Origin: Acidaminobacter sp.
Lineage (GTDB): Bacteria; Bacillota; Clostridia; Peptostreptococcales; Acidaminobacteraceae
Reading direction: 5' to 3'
DNA: 64,000 nt
NCBI RefSeq assembly: GCF_030247605.1
Contig: NZ_JAOTSB010000017.1
Span: 1 to 64,000 of the forward strand
The notes beneath the pieces were generated by a model, which made no database searches, had not been told where the DNA came from, and was given only the letters and a program-made list of their open reading frames with translations. This document shows, one piece after another, positions 1 to 8,034 of the stretch. A program made the position numbers and the translations under genes. Each line of letters opens with the position of its first letter. Position 1 is the first letter of the stretch.

Positions 1-2
1 GG

Positions 3-287
3 AGCGGCGCGGTCAGAATGACGCCGCGCGAGTTCCGCTTTGAACTGGAACGGGTACGGCAGGCAATTCAGGAACGCCTGCCCAAGCAGGTTAAAACGGG
101 GGATTCTATAGAGGCGCAGCTTTCCGGAAATAGTATTGTGGAGCGGAACGAAATCCGAGGGATTGTAGCTATAATGAGGGTGTGGGCAGAAACGAACTTC
201 TTTAAAATGTACCTGGTACGCAGAACGAAATTGAAGAAGTTGTTTTTGATGAAATTGAATGATTGCAAGCTTTTCAAAATTGTTTAA
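3..287 (+). CDS. Partial ORF at window edge, unrecognised
   Basis: The reading frame is open from the window edge; an internal ATG lies at 18. The first part is charged and helical-looking (TPREFRFELERVRQAIQERL), while the last 30 residues are Lys/Phe-rich and look like non-coding read-through. No ribosome binding site precedes the ATG, so if real this is the 3' end of a gene starting outside the window, possibly already decayed. A GTACCTGGTAC-type repeat-like sequence lies at about 210-220 within it. I do not recognise a family. Confidence 0.2.
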   Translation, partial: SGAVRMTPREFRFELERVRQAIQERLPKQVKTGDSIEAQLSGNSIVERNEIRGIVAIMRVWAETNFFKMYLVRRTKLKKLFLMKLNDCKLFKIV

Positions 288-289
288 CG

Positions 290-544
290 TTATCGTTCCG
301 AGAATCGTGCCAGGTACGGAACTCGGTCCTGGATAAACAAATCCTGTGTGACCGACACATCTTCTTCTGCTGCTGCTTTACCAAATGGCAGCATGTCAAG
401 TTTAGCAAGCGCGAACCCAATCAGTCCGATCCCCGCTGCGACTAAGCAAACAGAGAGAAGCGCACGGAGGCGGTTCTTTTTTTTGAATGCCTGTGCTTTA
501 ACTGCCATTCTTGGGGTTTCTCCGCGATTTAGCTTTCTAGCCAT
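290..544 (-). CDS. Small membrane-anchored protein, unknown function
   Basis: An 84-residue protein beginning MARKLNRGETPRMAVK. I chose the ATG at 544 because AAAGGAA sits six bases upstream; a longer frame to 613 has no such site. Residues about 25-50 form one hydrophobic segment (LLSVCLVAAGIGLIGFALA) after a basic stretch, so an N-in single-span or uncleaved signal anchor is likely, followed by a short acidic tail outside. The last residues are read through a REP-like sequence (GTGCCAGGTAC). No family recognised; another very small gene lies upstream on the same strand. Confidence 0.5.
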   Translation of the reverse strand: MARKLNRGETPRMAVKAQAFKKKNRLRALLSVCLVAAGIGLIGFALAKLDMLPFGKAAAEEDVSVTQDLFIQDRVPYLARFSER

Positions 545-670
545 AAGAGTTCCTTTGTTTCCGGCTTGTAGAGCCTCTGATGAGGTTTCATAATGCGCAT
601 CGCTCCATTTCATAGGTTGAGACTAGTGAAGGCGGTAATTGAAACCGCTGGTTTGAAGTCCATGACGTCA

Positions 671-784
671 TTACGAACGTCTCTTTACGATGTTCTTAAC
701 GACAGTTGTTTCCGGTTCAAGCACCTGTACCTTTTCGACTTCCTTTTTCTTCTTTTTCTGTTTGTTTGGATTCTTATCACCCAT
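671..784 (-). CDS. Very small Lys-rich protein
   Basis: A 37-residue ORF starting MGDKNPNKQKKKKKEVEK, preceded by a clear ribosome binding site (AAAGGGGTGA, about six bases from the ATG). Short proteins starting MGDK(S/N)PK followed by a lysine tract are a recurrent hypothetical family in Clostridia, usually unannotated because of size. Function unknown; the basic composition would allow nucleic-acid binding, but that is only a guess. Confidence 0.5.
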   Translation of the reverse strand: MGDKNPNKQKKKKKEVEKVQVLEPETTVVKNIVKRRS

Positions 785-1008
785 GAGATCACCCCTTTAT
801 TAAATGTAAAATATAAGCATTGTTAGATATAAATGGAACACTTAAAGATAACAAAAGCCACTTTGTGTAAAGTGGCTTGATATGACTATCCATATAATAC
901 AGCACGCGCCTCTTGTGAATGCCGTTATGTTAACTATAGCTTATAAATTACCTGGTGTCAACTTTTATTACAGTTATTAACATTTTACACTGCGCTTATA
1001 TGTGATAA

Positions 1009-1018
1009 GCCGATGGTC
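1009..1018 (+). repeat. Single GCCGATGGTC motif
   Basis: Exact copy of the dispersed uptake-like 10-mer, unpaired, in the spacer upstream of the MFS gene. Confidence 0.85.
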
Positions 1019-1140
1019 TTTTGCCCTTCCCCAGCTCTATTGCCTTTACAAATGTAAAAAATAGTCTCATTTGGTAAAGTGAAATTATTTTCATATTTAT
1101 CAAAATAGTTATTAAAATTCGAAATATTCTTACGTTGAAA

Positions 1141-1195
1141 GCCTCCGCCCTCATGTGATATTTTATAATAACTAAAACCAAGAGAAAGCGGAGGC
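1141..1195 (+). promoter_or_regulatory. Hairpin pairing with the MFS ribosome binding site
   Basis: GCCTCCGC at 1141-1148 is exactly complementary to GCGGAGGC at 1188-1195, which contains the Shine-Dalgarno sequence of the MFS gene starting at 1205. Folding would hide the ribosome binding site. The 39-base loop is AT-rich. Control of translation by this pairing is an inference. Confidence 0.4.
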
Positions 1196-1204
1196 TGATC
1201 GAAA

Positions 1205-2509
1205 GTGTTGCAAAACAATCAGGGCTATGTTCTGGACCGACCGGAAGTCAAGAAACTCGAAAGATACAGATGGGTAGTGTGGACCATCTTGGCGCTCACG
1301 TATATTTTCGTTACCTTTCACAGAATGGCAACGGGCGTTGTCAAGGCCGAGCTGCAGGAGACCTTTGGAATTGGTGCCGCTCAGTTCGCGACTATCGGAT
1401 CAATGTATTTTTATGCTTACTTCATCATGCAGATCCCATCTGGCATTTTGGCAGACAAGATTGGCCCGCGAAAGACGGCGATGTGGTTTTCGATTCTGGC
1501 CGCAGTTGGATCGGTGATTTTCGGGTTGGCGCCAACCTTGGAAATGGCGTACCTCGGAAGATTTATCGTGGGAATTGGCGTCTCCGTCATATTCATTTGT
1601 CTCATTAAAATCCAGTCCCGCTGGTTCTATTCCAGGAACTTTGCGCTGATGATCGGTTTCGTTGGACTGGCTGCCAACACAGGCGCCCTCATGGCTCAAA
1701 CGCCGCTGGTATACGCGACCGGGGTATTGGGATGGCGTACGACCTTCGTCGCACTTGGGATTATGATGCTGTTTTTCGCCGGTCTGACTAAAGCCTTCGT
1801 CAAGGATGACCCGACTGAGATGGGGCTGCCGGGGATGGATGAGCTTGAAGGAAGACCATCAGCAAAGTCTGATGTCAAAGTGCTGCCAGCATTGAAGTCT
1901 GTTTTGTCCAATCCGAGAACCTGGACGGTCTCGATCGTTAACATAGGTATGTACGTAGGCTACATTGTACTCCTGGGGCAGTTTGGCGTGCCATACCTCA
2001 TGGAATCCTACGGGCTGGAGCGGGTTCAGGCTGCGAATATGATCATTGCCGCGGTCGCGGGGTCTGCAGTGGGCGCCATGGTTATTGGGTACGTCTCCGA
2101 CCGAATCAAGAGAAGAAAGCCGGTGCTGGTCGTGCTGAGCGTTGTTTCGCTGATTGGATGGCTGTTGTTTGTTTACGTTGGAATCCCTGTGGCAATCCTG
2201 CCTGTGTTCTTGTTCCTGCACGGCTTTGCGATCACCAACTTCACCATGACGTGGACCATTGCCAACGAAGTCAACGACAGGCGGCTGTCAGGCATTGCGA
2301 CAGGTGTAGTGAACTGCATTGGCTTTGCAGGGGCGGCCATTGTTCCGGTATTTATGGGTAGAATTCTCGACACCTACAGCGCGACGCCGCAGGTTGGCTA
2401 TGACAAAGCGTTCTTGATTCTGATTGTAGTGGTTACGATTAGTGTGCTGGCGTCCTTTTTTGCCACAGAGACAAACGCGGAGAATGTGTTTGAGGCGGCT
2501 GTGAAATAG
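1205..2509 (+). CDS. Major facilitator superfamily transporter
   Basis: A 434-residue integral membrane protein of normal MFS length with about 12 hydrophobic helices. The loop between helices 2 and 3 carries the MFS signature (GILADKIGPRKTAMW) and its repeat occurs in the second half (GYVSDRIKRRK). It resembles the anion/carboxylate- or nitrate-type MFS branches (F-RMATGVVKAEL early motif), but no substrate can be read from the sequence. The start is GTG at 1205 with GGAGG about ten bases upstream, inside a possible hairpin. It stands alone and ends at a terminator-like hairpin. Confidence 0.9.
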   Translation: MLQNNQGYVLDRPEVKKLERYRWVVWTILALTYIFVTFHRMATGVVKAELQETFGIGAAQFATIGSMYFYAYFIMQIPSGILADKIGPRKTAMWFSILAAVGSVIFGLAPTLEMAYLGRFIVGIGVSVIFICLIKIQSRWFYSRNFALMIGFVGLAANTGALMAQTPLVYATGVLGWRTTFVALGIMMLFFAGLTKAFVKDDPTEMGLPGMDELEGRPSAKSDVKVLPALKSVLSNPRTWTVSIVNIGMYVGYIVLLGQFGVPYLMESYGLERVQAANMIIAAVAGSAVGAMVIGYVSDRIKRRKPVLVVLSVVSLIGWLLFVYVGIPVAILPVFLFLHGFAITNFTMTWTIANEVNDRRLSGIATGVVNCIGFAGAAIVPVFMGRILDTYSATPQVGYDKAFLILIVVVTISVLASFFATETNAENVFEAAVK

Positions 2510-2604
2510 GAAATAAGAACGCTATGTTGTACGTTTCATTTTTAGGTAATGAGTACCTGCTGGAGCTTTAAAAAGGATAAACTGAGATAATGTATTCATA
2601 GGAA

Positions 2605-2640
2605 TGCCCACAGTCTGTGTCTTGACTGTGGGCATATTAT
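2605..2640 (+). terminator. Terminator after MFS gene
   Basis: TGCCCACAGTC and GACTGTGGGCA form an 11-bp stem with an 8-base loop, followed by a mixed T-rich stretch (TATTATTTTG). About 95 bases after the MFS stop. Confidence 0.7.
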
Positions 2641-2801
2641 TTTGAAGCATTCCGGTGTGTAAAACTGTTCTTTACCGCAAGTTAGAAAGGTATGATAAAA
2701 TAATATTTAAAGTCAGAGTTCGGAGCGACGTCCCACGCAAGCTGAAGCGCGGACGCTCGTGAGAAGCTGCTGGTCGTCAATCCCAAGCTGGAGTGGTAAA
2801 A

Positions 2802-4007
2802 ATGAACATTGGAATTTTTACAGATTGTTATTATCCGCAGATCAACGGTGTCGTCACCTCGGTCATGACCCTTCGTGAAGAACTCATTCGGCGGGGGCAT
2901 AATGTGACCATTGTCACCGTGCAGGTGCCGGGCTATAAGAAATCAAGCGATGGTGTCATAAGAATCAAAGCGATCCCCAAGTTCAAGCTGATGGATTTCA
3001 GAATGGCGTTGCCGCTGTTCTACCAGGATTACCAGTGCATCAGGGATCTGCAGCTGGACGTGATCCACACCCATACGGAGTTTACCATTGGTCTCTTTGG
3101 GCAGTTCGTGGCCAGTCGCCTGAAGATTCCTATGCTGCACACCTACCATACCATGTATGAAGACTATACCAACTATATTCTGCGGATCAAGCGCGGACGC
3201 GGGCTGGTCAAGCGATTTATGCGCCACTCAAGCAAACGGTATGTCAGGCGCTATGACGCGGTCGTCGTGCCGTCCCTTAAAACTGAAAAAGCGCTGCGGA
3301 GCTACGGGATTAAGAATAGTATTCATATACTCCCAACGGGGATTGACCTGGCAAAATTTCCGAGCTACGAGAAGGTTGATCCACATCTGGCGGCGCTGCG
3401 TCAAAGACTGGGGCTTGCGGATTCGACCAAGGTCGTTCTGTCACTTGGGCGCGTTTCTGAGGAAAAGAGCGTGGATGTAATTATTGCTCAAATGGAGGCG
3501 CTGTCCGCACGGACTGGAGACGTCAGGCTGCTGGTCGTGGGAGACGGTCCTTATATGGCGCCGCTGCAGCGTTTGGCGCGGGATAAGGGGCTGGAGCGCC
3601 ACGTGCAGTTTGTCGGTCGCGTGCCGTGGGAAGAGGTGCCTTACTACTACAGCCTTGCCGATGTTTTCGTAAGCGCCTCCAAAACCGAAACCCAAGGGTT
3701 GACTATCCTGGAGGCTATGGCTTGTCAGGTGCCGGTAGTCGTCTATGAGGATGACAATGTGGCCGATTTGATCAGAGATGGCGTGTCGGGCAGGCTTTTC
3801 AAGACCTCTGAAGAGCTGACAAAGTGTCTTGAAAGCGTTCTGTTGGATCCGGAATACGCGGAGTCGCTTGCGGTCAGAGGCCGCCAGGTTGCAGCCTCGC
3901 TATCCACGGAGAAATTCGGCGAGATGGCGGAAAAGCTGTACTTGGGTTTGCTGGAGAAAACTATTGAAATTGAAGGTGACACTGATAGTTCTGCTGTATT
4001 TCCTTAA
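2802..4007 (+). CDS. GT4 glycosyltransferase, probable diacylglycerol glucosyltransferase
   Basis: A 401-residue GT-B glycosyltransferase. The N-terminal block MNIGIFTDCYYPQINGVVTS and the C-terminal EX7E motif (ETQGLTILE) are the hallmarks of family GT4. Closest in pattern are Firmicute enzymes that transfer glucose to diacylglycerol to make membrane glycolipid at the cytoplasmic face; mannosyl or other lipid acceptors remain possible. There is no membrane span, consistent with peripheral attachment. I chose ATG 2802 over GTG 2793 because GGAGTGG lies five bases upstream of the former. It appears monocistronic, with a motif-pair hairpin after it. Confidence 0.85.
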   Translation: MNIGIFTDCYYPQINGVVTSVMTLREELIRRGHNVTIVTVQVPGYKKSSDGVIRIKAIPKFKLMDFRMALPLFYQDYQCIRDLQLDVIHTHTEFTIGLFGQFVASRLKIPMLHTYHTMYEDYTNYILRIKRGRGLVKRFMRHSSKRYVRRYDAVVVPSLKTEKALRSYGIKNSIHILPTGIDLAKFPSYEKVDPHLAALRQRLGLADSTKVVLSLGRVSEEKSVDVIIAQMEALSARTGDVRLLVVGDGPYMAPLQRLARDKGLERHVQFVGRVPWEEVPYYYSLADVFVSASKTETQGLTILEAMACQVPVVVYEDDNVADLIRDGVSGRLFKTSEELTKCLESVLLDPEYAESLAVRGRQVAASLSTEKFGEMAEKLYLGLLEKTIEIEGDTDSSAVFP

Positions 4008-4097
4008 ATAGAAGGTTTTATTCTGGAAGACATCAGATGACCAGCCCGAGGATTAAATCTGAGGCATGGCAAAAGATTATGAGTTGGAAGTTGATAT

Positions 4098-4165
4098 GAC
4101 CATCGGCAGAATGTTTTTACAGCTTTTCACAGTGCTGTAAGACTTATATGCCGATGGTCATTTTT
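4098..4165 (+). terminator. Inverted pair of uptake-like motif, terminator-like
   Basis: GACCATCGGC (4098-4107) and GCCGATGGTC (4150-4159) form a stem extended by flanking bases, with an inner TACAGC/GCTGTA stem in the loop, followed by ATTTTTC. It lies 91 bases after the glycosyltransferase stop. Confidence 0.75.
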
Positions 4166-4208
4166 CATCCCAAAATTCTATACCTTACACTCTGAAATTA
4201 ATAATTAA

Positions 4209-4277
4209 TTTCGCAAGCTCTGGCACCAAATCAAATCCTGTCCGCGTCACCAAGTTCATTTCTGTCCGCGTCACCAA
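4209..4277 (+). repeat. 24-bp repeat array, 2 units with header
   Basis: Header TTTCGCAAGCTCTGGCACC at about 4209-4227 followed by core GTCCGCGTCACCAA at 4240 and 4264, exactly 24 bases apart. It lies between convergent genes. Confidence 0.85.
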
Positions 4278-4291
4278 TGTCCTTCTTCCAA

Positions 4292-4335
4292 TAAAAAAAC
4301 AGCCCGCTGTCAAGTTCCATGACAGCGGGCTGTTA
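4292..4335 (-). terminator. Terminator of proA
   Basis: AACAGCCCGCTGTCA pairs with TGACAGCGGGCTGTT around a short loop. Read on the minus strand the stem is followed by a T7 run. It lies 30 bases after the proA stop. Confidence 0.85.
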
Positions 4336-4366
4336 ACATTTTCCATCTAAATCCATCCATTTCCGC

Positions 4367-5662
4367 CTAAAGCGGGCAGTCCTTATTCAAAGCCTCATGT
4401 GTATAAGTCAGCTTGCCAGACGCAAACTCCCCTACGGTTTGGCCGTGACCGATCAATTTATACTTATAAATCATCAGACCGTCCAGGCCTACCGGGCCTC
4501 TGGCGTGAATTTTGCTGGTGCTGATGCCCACCTCGGCGCCGAAGCCGTAGCGGAATCCATCGCTGAAGCGGGTGGAGCAGTTCCAGAACACATTCGCGGA
4601 ATCGACCAGCGTCATGAAGGTCTTGGCCGCAGCCTCATCCTCAGTGAGAATGGCGTCGGTGTGGCCGGAGCCATAGGTGTTGATGTGCTCAATGGCGTCT
4701 TCGAGGCTGGACACGACTTTGATGGAGAGCTTATAGTCCACATACTCCGTCCGCCAGTCCTTTTCAGTGGCTTCGCCAACAGAAATGATCTTTCGGGTCT
4801 GATCACAGCCGACCAGTGCCACGTTCTTGGCTTCCATAGCCGCCTGAATCTCAGGCAGCAGACGCGCCGCCACACTTTCATGGACGAGCAAGGTCTCCAT
4901 GGTGTTGCAGGCCGCAACATACTGGGTCTTCGCGTCGACGAGGATTGGGAGCATTTTTGCCTCGTCTGCATCCGAGTGAAGGTAGATGTGGCAGACACCA
5001 TCGGCATGGCCAAGCACCGGGATGCTGGAGTTGTCCATGATGTACTTGACGAAGTCGTTGGAGCCGCGCGGGATCAGCAGATCAATGTCGTCGCTGAGCT
5101 TCAGCATCTCGCTCACGTCCGCGCGGGTCTCGATGAGCTGGATCCAGCCCTCCGGCAAGCCGGCTTCCACGCTGGCCTCGGAGATGATCTGCGCCAGGAT
5201 CCGGTTGGTGTTGGCCGCTTCGGAGCCGCCCTTCAGGAGCACGGCGTTGCCGCTCTTGAGGCAGAGGCTGGAAATCTGAACCAGGGCATCCGGCCGGGAC
5301 TCGAAAATGACGCCAATGACGCCAATTGGGCAGCTGATCCGGTAAAGGTCGAGGCCATTGTCCAGCTGCGTGGCGAGTTTGGTCTGGCCGACGGGCTCAG
5401 GAAGCTTCATCAGGCTGCGGATGCCTTCGGTGACTTCCGCCAGCTTCTCATCCTCAAAGCGCAGGCGCTTCAGCAGCGGGGTGTCCGGGCTTTCCGCCGC
5501 GACGCGGGCGCAGTCCTCGCGGTTCGCCGCAATGATTTCGGTCTTTCTGGCCTCGAGTTTAATCGCAATGGCCTCCAGAGCGTTGTTCTTGGTCTCGCCG
5601 TCCAGGGCCGCCAGGCGGATCGACGCCTTTTTCGACGCGTGGGCACGTTCTTGTATACTCAT
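4367..5662 (-). CDS. proA: Glutamate-5-semialdehyde dehydrogenase (gamma-glutamyl phosphate reductase)
   Basis: A 431-residue cytosolic NADPH-dependent enzyme that reduces glutamyl-5-phosphate in proline synthesis. The aldehyde-dehydrogenase fold is clear: the active-site cysteine block QYVAACNTMETLLVH, the SRPDALVQ motif and the C-terminal FGAEVGISTSKIHARGPVGL block are intact and the length is normal. I prefer ATG 5662 with GAGGTG six bases upstream to GTG 5671. The usual partner proB (glutamate 5-kinase) is not adjacent. A hairpin made from two uptake-like motifs lies upstream, at 5734-5788. Confidence 0.95.
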   Translation of the reverse strand: MSIQERAHASKKASIRLAALDGETKNNALEAIAIKLEARKTEIIAANREDCARVAAESPDTPLLKRLRFEDEKLAEVTEGIRSLMKLPEPVGQTKLATQLDNGLDLYRISCPIGVIGVIFESRPDALVQISSLCLKSGNAVLLKGGSEAANTNRILAQIISEASVEAGLPEGWIQLIETRADVSEMLKLSDDIDLLIPRGSNDFVKYIMDNSSIPVLGHADGVCHIYLHSDADEAKMLPILVDAKTQYVAACNTMETLLVHESVAARLLPEIQAAMEAKNVALVGCDQTRKIISVGEATEKDWRTEYVDYKLSIKVVSSLEDAIEHINTYGSGHTDAILTEDEAAAKTFMTLVDSANVFWNCSTRFSDGFRYGFGAEVGISTSKIHARGPVGLDGLMIYKYKLIGHGQTVGEFASGKLTYTHEALNKDCPL

Positions 5663-5733
5663 GGGATTCACCTCATTTAGTAGGGTTGTTGGTTAAATAT
5701 TATATCACAACTGGGGTGAGGGGGGAATGGGGT

Positions 5734-5788
5734 GACCATCGGCAAACTTTTTTGGTTTAAAATGGCTAAAAACGGGTTGCCGATGGTC
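5734..5788. repeat. Inverted pair of uptake-like motif upstream of proA
   Basis: GACCATCGGCA (5734) and TGCCGATGGTC (ending 5788) form an extended stem (TGACCATCGGCAA/TTGCCGATGGTCA) around about 33 bases. Unlike the other pairs it lies 5' of genes on both sides, so a terminator role for a known gene is not evident. Confidence 0.8.
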
Positions 5789-6010
5789 ACGGTACTTACA
5801 ACATCTGTCCAATTTTCGTCAAAATTGGTTAAAATATTAACAAAAACACCAAATCGATCAGGTATTGATTTTTAAAATACAAACATAGTTATTTAAAGCA
5901 TTTCGAGAATGAAGAGATGCTTTTGAGATGAATTATATGCTTGAAATAAGCAAATTATTAAATAAAAAAGACAAAAAAGAAGTCTTTGTTGTTAAAATAA
6001 TAACAAAATA

Positions 6011-6023
6011 GTATACTGTATAC
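6011..6023. promoter_or_regulatory. Palindromic operator candidate
   Basis: GTATACTGTATAC is a perfect palindrome around a central T. Similar GTATAC-centred sites are bound by GntR-type regulators, but no such regulator is in the window. Its place close upstream of 6077 suggests control of the hydrogenase locus. Confidence 0.35.
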
Positions 6024-6076
6024 CAGATAGTGTTTCACACCAATATTGACGCCACAACCGACTTAAGGAGGTCATT

Positions 6077-6340
6077 ATGATAATTCAAGTCTGCATAGGA
6101 AGCGCCTGTCACCTGAAAGGCTCCTACAAAGTGATCCAGACCCTGAAGGGACTAATTGAGGCGGAGGGGCTGGAGGATCAGGTCATCCTCAAATCGTCCT
6201 TTTGCCTTGGCGCCTGCTCCGGCGCGGTTTCGATTCAGGTCGACGAAAATCCTGTGGAACCGCTGCATCCTGAAGAGGTGATTCGCTTTTTCGAAAACCG
6301 TGTCAAAGGGGTGACTCAGCGTGAAATTCATAGAGTTTGA
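6077..6340 (+). CDS. Thioredoxin-like [2Fe-2S] ferredoxin
   Basis: An 87-residue protein of the NuoE/thioredoxin-like ferredoxin fold. Four cysteines, CIGSAC near the N-terminus and CLGAC in the middle, match the 2Fe-2S ligand pattern. Such small proteins sit beside [FeFe]-hydrogenases and pass electrons to or from them. A strong AAGGAGGT site precedes the ATG. The 3' end overlaps the next gene by 20 bases, indicating translational coupling. Confidence 0.85.
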   Translation: MIIQVCIGSACHLKGSYKVIQTLKGLIEAEGLEDQVILKSSFCLGACSGAVSIQVDENPVEPLHPEEVIRFFENRVKGVTQREIHRV

Positions 6341-8033
6341 TCATCATAAGTGCGACGAATGCTACAAATGCCTGCGCGTCTGTCCCACCAAGGCCATCAA
6401 GTTCACCGACCACAGCCGCGACATCATCAACAGCCTCTGCATCAAGTGCGGGCTGTGTCAGGCCAGCTGTCCCCAAAGCGCGTTGACCATCCAAAATGAC
6501 CGGCACAAGATCAAGAAGCAAATCCATCTTGGTCGAAAAATTGCCGTCTCCCTTGCGCCATCCTTTGCTGCGGCCTTTGAGGATCAGGATCCCAAGAGGA
6601 TCATCACCGCGCTCAGGACTCTGGGTGTGACTTGGGTGGAGGAGACGGGTGTCGCTGCGGAACTGGTCTCCAGAAATTATGAAGCCATGCTGGAAACCAT
6701 GGGGTCGGAGAATGTCCTGACCACCTGTTGTCCGTCCGCGAACTACCTGGTCCAGCAATATTATCCCGAACTTCTGGACGCCATGCTGCCGGTGGTTTCG
6801 CCCATGATTGCCCATGGGAAAATGCTGAAAGAAAAGTTTGGTCCGGACTGCTACACCGTGTTTATTGGACCGTGCCTGGCCAAAAAAGCGGAAGCAGAGG
6901 AAATGCCCTACATAGATGCGGTGCTGACTTTCAACGAACTGGCAGAGTGGCTGGCAGACGAGGGGATCTCTTACAGACAGCTGCCGCCGGGAGTCTTTGA
7001 TGAAAAGGCCACCATTCGAGGCATGGCCTATCCCATGGGCGGGAGCCTCTTTAAGAACGACCGCCAGACGCCTATTCACAGCGGGTACAGAATGATCCGC
7101 GCGGACGGCATTGACCGCTGCAAAGATCTGCTGGAAACCCTTAAAATAGGCGGCATCAAAAATTACTGCATAGAAATGAATATCTGCAGCGGCAGCTGCA
7201 TCAACGGTCCGGATATGCCCCACGACGGGCTGAAGTTCTTCCAGCGCAAAGACCGGATGCTGGATTACCTGAAAGCCCATGCGGACCATCGGGAGCTGGA
7301 TCAGCTGCTTTGCGAAAGCTCCGCAGATTTATCCTTCAAGCATGACTTTGAAGCCCATGTGGTGCAGCTGAAAAAGCCTTCCAAGGAAGAAGTGAATGAG
7401 ATCCTCCGCAAAATTGACAAATTCAGCGAGAAGGATCATCTCAACTGCGGTGCCTGTGGCTATGAAACCTGTGTCAGCAAGGCCATAGCCGTTTACAATG
7501 AGATGTCAAAGCCTCAGATGTGCCTGCCTTACTTGCGCTCAAAGGCTGAAAGTCTCAGCATGGCGTTGTTTGAGAACACGCCCAATCTGGTGTGCGTTCT
7601 GGATCACCAGCTGAACATTTTGGAGTACAATCCTACCTTTGCCAAGACCTTCGATATGGAAAAGCATTCCCTTAAGGAGGTGCCGGTGGTGGCGTTCCTG
7701 GATGGCGCGTTTTTCAGCGAGTGCGTCAGGACGGAGAAGAGCATTTTTGGGCAGAGGGAACATCTTGAGACCATCGGCAAAGTATTGTACTGCAATGCTA
7801 TTTATACGGAGCGGTTTATCCTGGGGATCATGACGGACATGACCGCCTTCGAGAAGAGCCGCCAGGAGCTGGCTGCTGTGAAGGAGAAGACGCTGGTGGC
7901 CTGCCAGGAGGTCATCAACAAGCAGATGCGCGTGGCCCAGGAGATTGCCAGCCTGCTGGGGGAGACGACCGCGGAGACGAAGGTCAATCTCAACCGGCTG
8001 AAGGAGATCGTGATGATGGATGAGGGCTATTGA
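6321..8033 (+). CDS. PAS-linked [FeFe]-hydrogenase-like sensor (HydS type)
   Basis: A 570-residue cytosolic iron-sulfur protein. In order: two 4Fe-4S motifs (CDECYKCLRVC at 11, CIKCGLCQASC at about 40), an H-cluster domain with all three loops (TTCCP at about 134, GPCLAKKAE at about 182, CSGSC at about 287), a further CGACGYETC cluster motif near 375, then a PAS domain (about 411-520) and a helical tail. The H-cluster cysteines are kept, but the loops differ from catalytic enzymes, as in group C hydrogenases thought to sense H2 or redox state. Start is GTG 6321 with AAAGGGGTGA upstream. The downstream phosphatase would be its output. Exact GACCATCGGC at 7769. Confidence 0.88.
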   Translation: MKFIEFDHHKCDECYKCLRVCPTKAIKFTDHSRDIINSLCIKCGLCQASCPQSALTIQNDRHKIKKQIHLGRKIAVSLAPSFAAAFEDQDPKRIITALRTLGVTWVEETGVAAELVSRNYEAMLETMGSENVLTTCCPSANYLVQQYYPELLDAMLPVVSPMIAHGKMLKEKFGPDCYTVFIGPCLAKKAEAEEMPYIDAVLTFNELAEWLADEGISYRQLPPGVFDEKATIRGMAYPMGGSLFKNDRQTPIHSGYRMIRADGIDRCKDLLETLKIGGIKNYCIEMNICSGSCINGPDMPHDGLKFFQRKDRMLDYLKAHADHRELDQLLCESSADLSFKHDFEAHVVQLKKPSKEEVNEILRKIDKFSEKDHLNCGACGYETCVSKAIAVYNEMSKPQMCLPYLRSKAESLSMALFENTPNLVCVLDHQLNILEYNPTFAKTFDMEKHSLKEVPVVAFLDGAFFSECVRTEKSIFGQREHLETIGKVLYCNAIYTERFILGIMTDMTAFEKSRQELAAVKEKTLVACQEVINKQMRVAQEIASLLGETTAETKVNLNRLKEIVMMDEGY

Positions 8034-8034
8034 G

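Larger units (their letters stand above)
785..1204. other. Intergenic region with two hairpins and one uptake-like motif
   Basis: About 420 AT-rich bases without a gene. It holds a 10-bp perfect stem with loop GTGT at 855-878 that would act as a weak terminator only on the minus strand, one GCCGATGGTC copy at 1009-1018, and the RBS-pairing hairpin at 1141-1195 described separately. Short ORFs on the minus strand lack ribosome binding sites. Confidence 0.6.
5663..6076. promoter_or_regulatory. Divergent intergenic region between proA and the hydrogenase locus
   Basis: About 410 bases that must hold both divergent promoters. It contains a motif-pair hairpin (5734-5788), an AT-rich stretch, and a perfect odd palindrome GTATACTGTATAC at 6011-6023, 54 bases before the first hydrogenase-locus gene. 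AAGGAGGT precedes the ATG at 6077. Confidence 0.6.

Noticed and set aside
985-1218. Minus-strand ORFs of 61-77 codons before the MFS gene
   Set aside because: AT-rich, no ribosome binding site, and they cover the MFS leader hairpin.
4397-5680. 427-codon plus-strand ORF opposite proA
   Set aside because: It is the complement of a complete proA gene, has no ribosome binding site and no recognisable protein motifs. The same holds for long antisense frames at 6303-7289, 9155-10225, 27199-28329, 36547-37155, 40434-41546, 44340-45380 and 46295-47401.
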